In this document: one piece after another, positions 58,630 through 64,000 of the stretch | Layout of the letters: each line of letters opens with the position of its first letter | Position numbering within the stretch: the stretch's first letter is position 1 | Source of the DNA: Spirochaetota bacterium | Lineage (GTDB): Bacteria; Spirochaetota; Spirochaetia; Treponematales; Treponemataceae | NCBI GenBank assembly: GCA_023443865.1 | Contig: JAEZST010000011.1 | Span: 1 to 64,000 of the forward strand | DNA: 64,000 bases | Direction of reading: 5' to 3' | Position numbers and translations under genes: made by a program | Notes under the pieces: generated by a model | The model's database searches: none | What the model was told of the DNA's origin: nothing | What the model saw: only the letters and a program-made list of their open reading frames with translations

Positions 58630-59949
58630 CTAGGAGGTTTCCAGTTTGTAGAGGAGCGCGCCGTGCGGGGGGATCGGGGCGGGAGGAAGGAGCCGTTCGG
58701 AGGCGACAAAAGACGCGCCGGTCCATAGCTCGGTCAAGCGTATCCCGTCGCCGAACCCGTCAAAGGCGCACGGAGGAACGCTCACCGTCCGCTCACCGTC
58801 GCCCAGGTTAAAGAGGGCAAGGTAACGAGACCCGTCCTCGGCGTCGTCGCTCGCCCAAACCGCGCATTCCCTTCCCTTTTCCCTGCGGCGTTCCAGCTGC
58901 CGGGGGTTCCGGCCGTGCGTCGCGAGGCGGAGGACCGAAGGATTGGTGATCAGGGAGAGGGTTTCTCCGTCAAGGAGGGTGAGTTCCGCGCCGAGCATGA
59001 GGGGCGAGCGAAAGACGCACCAGAGCGTCATCATGGCGCGACGCTCGGCGGGGGTAAGGCGGCTTTGCCGCTCCTCGTTAAAGCCCTTCCCGACCGTGCC
59101 CAACGGGAGCATGTCGCAGTCGGGCCAGGAGCCGGCCCCGACGTGGCGCTGCCAAAGCTCGCAGCGGTCGAACATGGCGAGAAGATGCGGCCAGTTGTCC
59201 CACAGATCGTCGGTAATGCGCCACATGTTCGCGTATTTCGCGTAATGCCAGGCTTCCTCGATCCGGGCCGGCCCGGGAGAGAGGCTTAAGACCATGGGAC
59301 GGCCGCATTTCCGTATCGCGCCGTGGAGGAGCTCTATCTCCTGCTTGCTCGAAGGCGCGTCCATGCGGCAAATATCGTCGCACTTGACGAAATCCACCCC
59401 CCATTCGGCATAGAGGGCAAAAAGGCTTTCATAGTATTCCCGCGCCCCCGCCGCGTCGGGAAAGAGGCCGTACATATCGGGGTTCCAGGCGCAAATCGAG
59501 GAGGGATCCGCGATGCGGTCGGCGGTAATTCGCCCCTCTCCGTCCGCGCCCGCCAGGATCGGCATGCGCTCGTGGGCGGCGATCCTCGGAATGCCTCGCA
59601 TGATATGGATGCCGAATTTGAGGCCAAGCCCATGCACGTAATCCGCGAGCGGCTTAAAGCCCGCGCCGCCCCGGGACGAGGGGAATCGCTCCGGGCAGGG
59701 CACCGCGCGGGACCATTCGTCCAGCTCGATCCCTCCGAAGGGCAGATACTGGAATCGGTCGCGCATGGTTCCGGCCCCGCGGGCGTACCACTGAATGTCC
59801 ACCACCACGTATTCCCAGCCGTACCCTTTCAGCCGGGAGGCCATGAAATCGGCGTTGGCCCGCACCCGATCCTCGGTAACCGCGGCGTCGTAATAGTCGT
59901 AACTGTTCCAGCCGAACGGCGGCGTGGGGGCGAAAGAGGCCTTATCCAC
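58630..59949 (-). CDS. GH27 alpha-galactosidase-like glycoside hydrolase
   Basis: This 439-residue protein shows GH27 hallmarks: PPFGWNSYDYYDA at the start, YVVVDIQWY, the nucleophile region WGVDFVKCDD and acid/base region SWPDCDMLPLG, then an all-beta C-terminal domain. No signal peptide is seen, so it acts in the cytoplasm on imported oligosaccharides. Likely activity: removal of alpha-galactose (or alpha-N-acetylgalactosamine or beta-L-arabinopyranose) side groups. The ATG overlaps the preceding hydrolase gene by 8 nt, indicating coupled translation. It is the last gene of the GH39-GH39-hydrolase-GH27 operon. Confidence 0.87.
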   Translation of the reverse strand: MDKASFAPTPPFGWNSYDYYDAAVTEDRVRANADFMASRLKGYGWEYVVVDIQWYARGAGTMRDRFQYLPFGGIELDEWSRAVPCPERFPSSRGGAGFKPLADYVHGLGLKFGIHIMRGIPRIAAHERMPILAGADGEGRITADRIADPSSICAWNPDMYGLFPDAAGAREYYESLFALYAEWGVDFVKCDDICRMDAPSSKQEIELLHGAIRKCGRPMVLSLSPGPARIEEAWHYAKYANMWRITDDLWDNWPHLLAMFDRCELWQRHVGAGSWPDCDMLPLGTVGKGFNEERQSRLTPAERRAMMTLWCVFRSPLMLGAELTLLDGETLSLITNPSVLRLATHGRNPRQLERRREKGRECAVWASDDAEDGSRYLALFNLGDGERTVSVPPCAFDGFGDGIRLTELWTGASFVASERLLPPAPIPPHGALLYKLETS

Positions 59950-60814
59950 GGCGGGAGTCCGCCGCGCCGAAGGGTTTCAGGAATTCCCGCAGTTCCGCGA
60001 CGAAGCCGTCATGCGCGTCGAACCGGATAAGGTGGCCAACGTCGGGGAAGGTCTTTACCGTGACCCGGGGGTTAAGCGCCCGTATGCGTTCGATGAGGGA
60101 GGGCGTGACGATGCCGCCCCGTTCGCTGTTTCCCGTCACGATCTCGAAGGGGACGGAGACCGAAGCGATCGTCGCTTCCCAGGAAGAACCCGCGCTTTCG
60201 AGCAAGCCCGCCAGGGTATCGATTATCCCCTGGTCGAGCCGTATTTTCGCCTCGCACATAACGCGCGCGAGCTCGTCGGGCCAGGAAGGATTATCCCGGC
60301 GGCAGTCGGCGAGAAGTTCCCCCATGGATTTTCCCGCCAGGGTTTTTGCCCATTTCGCCACGGGATTCTCGCTCGCGGCCCCTGAGCCGACCCATTGATC
60401 CGGCGGCTTGATGCCGCTTTCGGGGGAGGGAAACCAGGGCGGATCCTCCAGAAAAAGGGCGCGCGCCAATTCGGGAAACCTCGTGCAGGCCTGGTACGAA
60501 ACCATGGCGCCCATGGAATGGCCGCAGATGACCGGCCGTTCCAGGGCAAGGCGTTCGACGAGGAGCCGTAGGTCCGCGGGCATGTCCGGCGACGCGCCCC
60601 CCGCGAACCGGGAGGAGCGCCCGTGCCCGATCATGTCGGGCATTACGATATCGAAGTCGGCCTCGAACTCGCGGGCGACCCGCGCCCAGGTCGCGCCGCT
60701 GTCGGAGAAGCCGTGAACCAAAACCAGGGGCGTTTTACCGCTGCCCCCGGTGCGGAGATAGTGCAGGGTATGGCCGTTCACGTCTATGTCGCGGGAAGCC
60801 CAACCGTCGATCAT
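59942..60814 (-). CDS. Alpha/beta-hydrolase
   Basis: 290 residues from ATG 60814 (GGAGG upstream); longer frames beyond this are shadows. It has the alpha/beta-hydrolase oxyanion motif LVLVHGFSDSG, nucleophile elbow GHSMGA near residue 110, and a catalytic Asp/His pair with DVGHLIRFD near the C-terminus. Such enzymes hydrolyse esters, lactones or C-C bonds. Encoded between two GH39 genes and a GH27 gene, it may cleave an ester-linked substituent of the same plant polysaccharide, for example a feruloyl or acetyl group (inference). No signal peptide. Confidence 0.82.
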   Translation of the reverse strand: MIDGWASRDIDVNGHTLHYLRTGGSGKTPLVLVHGFSDSGATWARVAREFEADFDIVMPDMIGHGRSSRFAGGASPDMPADLRLLVERLALERPVICGHSMGAMVSYQACTRFPELARALFLEDPPWFPSPESGIKPPDQWVGSGAASENPVAKWAKTLAGKSMGELLADCRRDNPSWPDELARVMCEAKIRLDQGIIDTLAGLLESAGSSWEATIASVSVPFEIVTGNSERGGIVTPSLIERIRALNPRVTVKTFPDVGHLIRFDAHDGFVAELREFLKPFGAADSRRG

Positions 60815-60834
60815 GGCAGCGTTTCCTCCATTGC

Positions 60835-62370
60835 TTACGATAGGGAACCGGGAGTGCCGGTTTCCATGGTATAACCGTCTATCCTCGCGTCGTCGAGCCC
60901 GAGATACGCAGCGGACTCGTCGGCGAACGGGACAAACTCCACGAGGGTTATTTCGTTCCGGGTAAGGGTACATTCTATCCGAAGGCTTTCCCCGATCGGG
61001 TCTATCACGGCGGTCTCGACCCGGGGGGCCGCGGCGGCCTTCAGGAAGTCCACCGCGGCGGGGCCGGGGTTTTTCGGCCGGCCCATGCGGCGCCACTCGC
61101 CCCAGGGATTGCCCCATTTCTCGCTTACCCTTCGCCGCAGGGCGAGGGCCGGCCCCGATCCCCAGGGCACGCTGACGGAAACGGCCCTTCGGTCCCCTCC
61201 CGAATCCGCGGTCTGGACGGGATTCCACGCGACCATCGCGACGGTGCCGTCGGAGCGCCGGGTGACCAGGCAATGGTCGTCGCGGCGCAATACGGTTTCG
61301 CCCATCCGGTTGAAGAAGGCGAACAGGTGGAAGGTGGGCTTGAGTATGCCGTGGCGGGCGATCATGCCGAAGCCGCCGTGGAAGAGGGACGGCCCCACGT
61401 CGGCCTCCTCGAAAAGGTCGCAAAAGGTCCAGTACGAGAGGCTCTCGGCGTACCGGCCCGCTTCGCTGAGAAGCCGACCCAGGTAGGCGGCGTTGTAGGG
61501 CGTATCGTGCACCGGGCACAGCGGGTGCCAGGAGGTATTGAATTCGGTGATATGCAGGGGAAGGGAACCGAAGCCGTTTTCGGATATCCGCTTTCTGACC
61601 TCGCGCAATTCGTCGACGGGCTTTTGGGGGTCCGCGAGGTTTTGATAGAGGAACTCGGGGGTGGTCAGGGAAGGGGTCTGTCCCGCGTAGAGGTGCCGGC
61701 TAAAGAAGTCGAGGGGAAGGGATTTGGCCTTTACGAAGCCTAAAAAATCGTCGATCCAGTGGTCCATGCCGCCGCAGATCGCGGGCCCGCCCACGTCGAT
61801 CGAGGAATCCACCGCCTTGATCGCGCGGACGGTCACCTCGTACAGCTTGAAATACGCGGCCTGGTCGGCGTCTTTCCAGAAGACCGCGAGATTGGGCTCG
61901 TTCCACACCTCGAAGGGCCAACGGCGAACCTCGTCTATCCCGTAGCGCTCAATCCAGTGCCGCACCAGGGCGGTAACGAGGCCCGCCCATTCGTCCCATT
62001 CCGCGGGAGGCGTGACGTTCCCCTTCCACCAAAAAACGGTTTGGGAGCCGGAGGCCATCGCCTCGGGCATGAAGCCGAGCTCCACGAAGGGACGAACCCG
62101 GTGATCCCGCATGGTATCGAAGATTTGGTCGAGGTAGGCGAAATTGAAGGCAAGGACCTTTTTACCCTCCCACTCGCGGCGCCGCGCCACGCCGAGCTCG
62201 TCGCACAAAAGCCCGTGGCAGCGGATATAGTCGACCGGCATTACCTCTCGCAGGGTCCGAAACCGTTCCCAGTACTCGCCCCGAAGCATGGTCGATACGC
62301 GGTCGCTTCCCACGCAGCGCGCCCAGGGTTTCGTGAAGCGCGCGCCTTTTTCGTCGGTAGTTCGTTCCAT
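60835..62370 (-). CDS. GH39-family glycoside hydrolase (beta-xylosidase-like), copy 2
   Basis: This 511-residue protein has the GH39/clan GH-A layout: a substrate loop FVELGFMPEAM and WWKGNVTPP, acid/base glutamate in FEVWNEPNLAVFW, and nucleophile glutamate in LHITEFNTSW. A beta-sandwich follows in the last 150 residues. GH39 enzymes release xylose from xylo-oligosaccharides, or iduronate in animals. It lacks a signal peptide and acts inside the cell. It lies 3 nt after its paralogue and 20 nt before the alpha/beta hydrolase. AAGGAA lies upstream of the ATG. Confidence 0.88.
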   Translation of the reverse strand: MERTTDEKGARFTKPWARCVGSDRVSTMLRGEYWERFRTLREVMPVDYIRCHGLLCDELGVARRREWEGKKVLAFNFAYLDQIFDTMRDHRVRPFVELGFMPEAMASGSQTVFWWKGNVTPPAEWDEWAGLVTALVRHWIERYGIDEVRRWPFEVWNEPNLAVFWKDADQAAYFKLYEVTVRAIKAVDSSIDVGGPAICGGMDHWIDDFLGFVKAKSLPLDFFSRHLYAGQTPSLTTPEFLYQNLADPQKPVDELREVRKRISENGFGSLPLHITEFNTSWHPLCPVHDTPYNAAYLGRLLSEAGRYAESLSYWTFCDLFEEADVGPSLFHGGFGMIARHGILKPTFHLFAFFNRMGETVLRRDDHCLVTRRSDGTVAMVAWNPVQTADSGGDRRAVSVSVPWGSGPALALRRRVSEKWGNPWGEWRRMGRPKNPGPAAVDFLKAAAAPRVETAVIDPIGESLRIECTLTRNEITLVEFVPFADESAAYLGLDDARIDGYTMETGTPGSLS

Positions 62371-62373
62371 CGT

Positions 62374-63906
62374 TTATTCCTTTTCCGCGGTGATTTCAAT
62401 GAGGCTCACGCCGAAGGGCTCGACGGTCACCGATACGCGGGCAGTACCGTCGGGCGCGGGAATCCGTTCGGCCCGGACGTCCAGTTCCATTCGCCGCCTC
62501 AAGACGGCAAGATCGGTCGGCAATATATGGGCGGGGGAACCCATTTCCGCCCATGCGTCGTACGCGCTTCCGTGGTCGCGGTCAAACCGCGTGATCTGCG
62601 CTCGCGCGACGCGGCCCGCCACCGACGCGCCCAGTTCGAACAGGATCGCCTCTTTATCCCGGAAGAGCCCGTAAATCTCGGCGCCCTTGGCCGAGGCCAG
62701 GAGACGGCTATCGTTGGCGTCGTCCCGGTAATGGCAATAATTCCAGGCCAGGACGGCTACCGTCCCGTCCGCGCGGCGTGTTACGATATGGGAGTCGCCC
62801 CGGGAAAGCACTTCCTCGCCCAATCGGGAAAGGAACCAGTAGCCGTGGTAGGAAGCCTTCTTGAGGCCCTGTACGTTGACGAGGCCGAAGCCCCCGTGAA
62901 AGGGAAGGTCGCCCTGGCGGCATTCCTCGAAAATATCGCTGACCACCCAGAACGAGAGGGAATCCATAAGGCCGCGAACCTTCAGGTTGTTTTCCACGAG
63001 AAAGGCGGTCATGAAGGCGGTATCGTGAACCGGGTCCCGGGGGCTCGGGCTCGAGCTCCACTCGGTGTAATGCCGTTCCGCGCGGGGATAGGCCGAATCG
63101 CGGAGAAGGCGGTCGCAACCGCGGCAATCCAGCTCCAGGCGGTCGGGGCCGTCCCAAACCATGTACCCCCTCCCCTCGGTATCCACGGGATAGAGCGTCG
63201 GATAGGGGTGGGCGGAAAAAAAGTCCACGGGCAGCTTCCTGCGCGCGCATTCGTCCAGGAATTCCTTGCCCCAGGGCGGAACCCCGACTTTATCGCCGAA
63301 TCCCGCGCTGGCAGGTCCTCCGACCCGAAGGCGCGGGTCGACCGCCTTCACGACGCGTACCGTTCGCTCGTAGAGCTCCATATAGGCGTCGAAATCCGCG
63401 TCCTTCCAAAAGTCCTTCAGCGTCGGCTCGTTCCATACCTCGAAGTACCACGAGCGAACCTCGTCCGCCCCGTAGCGCTCCATTACGTGAAGCAAAAAAC
63501 GCTCGATCAATTCCTCCCATCGGGCCCAGTCCTTGGGAGGAGTCACGTTGCCCTTCCACCAGAATATGGTTTGGTCGGAACTGGCGAGATCGTAGGGCAT
63601 GAAGCCGAATTCCACGAAGGGCTTTATCCCGACGGAAAGCCAATGGTCGTATACCAGGTCAACGTACTGCCAGTTGTAGATCGGCTGGCCCCTTTCCTCC
63701 CGATAGACCATCATGTCCTCGTGAAAGAGTCCGTGCATGCGGATGTACGAGAAAGGGAAATCCCGCTGAACCATTTCAAGGTGCTTTTGGAAATCGGCGC
63801 GCAGGGCCTCGCCGACCCTCCCGCCGCCCACGCAGACGCGCCAATAGGGTACCAGGGGCTCGAGCCGAGAGGCGGAGCAATCGATTGAAACGGGAATAGT
63901 AGTCAT
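62374..63906 (-). CDS. GH39-family glycoside hydrolase (beta-xylosidase-like), copy 1
   Basis: This 510-residue protein is paralogous to the protein from 60835 along its whole length: FVEFGFMPYDLASS, WWKGNVTPP, acid/base glutamate in FEVWNEPTLKDFW, and probable nucleophile in ERHYTEWSSS. The nucleophile context differs (YTEW against ITEF), so the pair may split specificity. No signal peptide. It is the first gene of the operon. The ATG has no Shine-Dalgarno sequence; TACACT ends 6 nt upstream, suggesting a leaderless transcript. Confidence 0.88.
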   Translation of the reverse strand: MTTIPVSIDCSASRLEPLVPYWRVCVGGGRVGEALRADFQKHLEMVQRDFPFSYIRMHGLFHEDMMVYREERGQPIYNWQYVDLVYDHWLSVGIKPFVEFGFMPYDLASSDQTIFWWKGNVTPPKDWARWEELIERFLLHVMERYGADEVRSWYFEVWNEPTLKDFWKDADFDAYMELYERTVRVVKAVDPRLRVGGPASAGFGDKVGVPPWGKEFLDECARRKLPVDFFSAHPYPTLYPVDTEGRGYMVWDGPDRLELDCRGCDRLLRDSAYPRAERHYTEWSSSPSPRDPVHDTAFMTAFLVENNLKVRGLMDSLSFWVVSDIFEECRQGDLPFHGGFGLVNVQGLKKASYHGYWFLSRLGEEVLSRGDSHIVTRRADGTVAVLAWNYCHYRDDANDSRLLASAKGAEIYGLFRDKEAILFELGASVAGRVARAQITRFDRDHGSAYDAWAEMGSPAHILPTDLAVLRRRMELDVRAERIPAPDGTARVSVTVEPFGVSLIEITAEKE

Positions 63907-64000
63907 GATTTGAGTGTAGCATCGGTTTTTTCGTCAATTCTGGCCGTATTTTGGGAATTAGTGGACATTTTTTGCGTTTCCCGCGCATAATGACCCATGC

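Noticed and set aside
61759..63888. 709-codon plus-strand open frame
   Set aside because: It is antisense to the two GH39 genes and mirrors both paralogues, which explains its apparent internal repeat.
63907..64000. TTGACG with TACACT as a promoter for the first GH39 gene
   Set aside because: The spacing is only 13 nt, too short for a standard sigma-70 promoter; only the -10 box was kept as suggestive.

Overview
The window looks like a piece of a high-GC spirochaete chromosome, probably from a Treponema-like anaerobe. This is inference from gene content: many Cys-lipoproteins, a YjfB-type motility protein, c-di-GMP enzymes, a hemerythrin next to a flavodiiron protein, and a carbohydrate-degrading repertoire. 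No rRNA gene or complete tRNA gene is present to confirm it. Most of the window is densely coded and GC-rich. The first 8 kb is different: AT-richer, gene-poor and repeat-laden.

Region 1 (1-8.1 kb) is an accessory island. It opens with an O2/NO defence operon (flavodiiron protein and hemerythrin) and a YjfB-like gene that has ATA where ATG is expected. It continues with about 1.7 kb of gene-free palindromic sequence. Next comes a BrnT/BrnA toxin-antitoxin pair lying exactly between two identical 42-bp copies of the 3' part of a tRNA-Met gene (anticodon loop to acceptor end). Each tRNA fragment heads a long hairpin with a variable terminator-like core. Small palindromes, many centred on C-GAA-G, fill the surroundings. 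A LuxR regulator, two lipoproteins and a Rieske protein follow, up to a degenerate relative of the same repeat at about 8.09 kb.

Region 2 (8.1-24 kb) is chromosomal: an APC permease fused to a PTS EIIA-like domain, a periplasmic-sensor/GGDEF/hemerythrin protein, an EAL phosphodiesterase with degenerate GGDEF, secreted proteins, a frameshifted hydrolase gene, and a pair of ABC exporter half-transporters. Region 3 (24-30 kb) is the branched-chain amino acid operon ilvD-leuC-leuD-ilvB-ilvN, joined by 1-4 nt overlaps. Region 4 (30-37 kb) carries a substrate-binding protein and a MacAB/TolC-type export operon with two FtsX-like permeases.

Region 5 (37-49.7 kb) has a leucine-rich-repeat protein, a LeuA/homocitrate/Re-citrate-synthase-type enzyme fused to a Cache-like domain, a vWA-kinase-regulator operon with a likely regulator-binding site upstream, and an RND/LolA-like/beta-barrel operon divergent from a TetR gene, with matching operators on both sides. 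Region 6 (49.8-56.8 kb) holds a DUF1295 - plsY - FakA/FakB fusion operon, in which the fusion can make the acyl-phosphate that PlsY consumes, then a TSUP permease, a VanZ-like protein, a PAS/HD-GYP protein and a small membrane protein. Region 7 (56.9-64 kb) is carbohydrate catabolism (CE7 esterase, GH27, alpha/beta hydrolase, two GH39 paralogues) around a stand-alone rpsD.

The most unusual content is the tRNA-Met-derived hairpin array and palindrome mosaic at 1.6-4.9 kb. Also notable are a GC-rich intergenic repeat present four times, several genes whose -10 box ends 6 nt before the start codon (possible leaderless transcripts), and several uncommon domain fusions.
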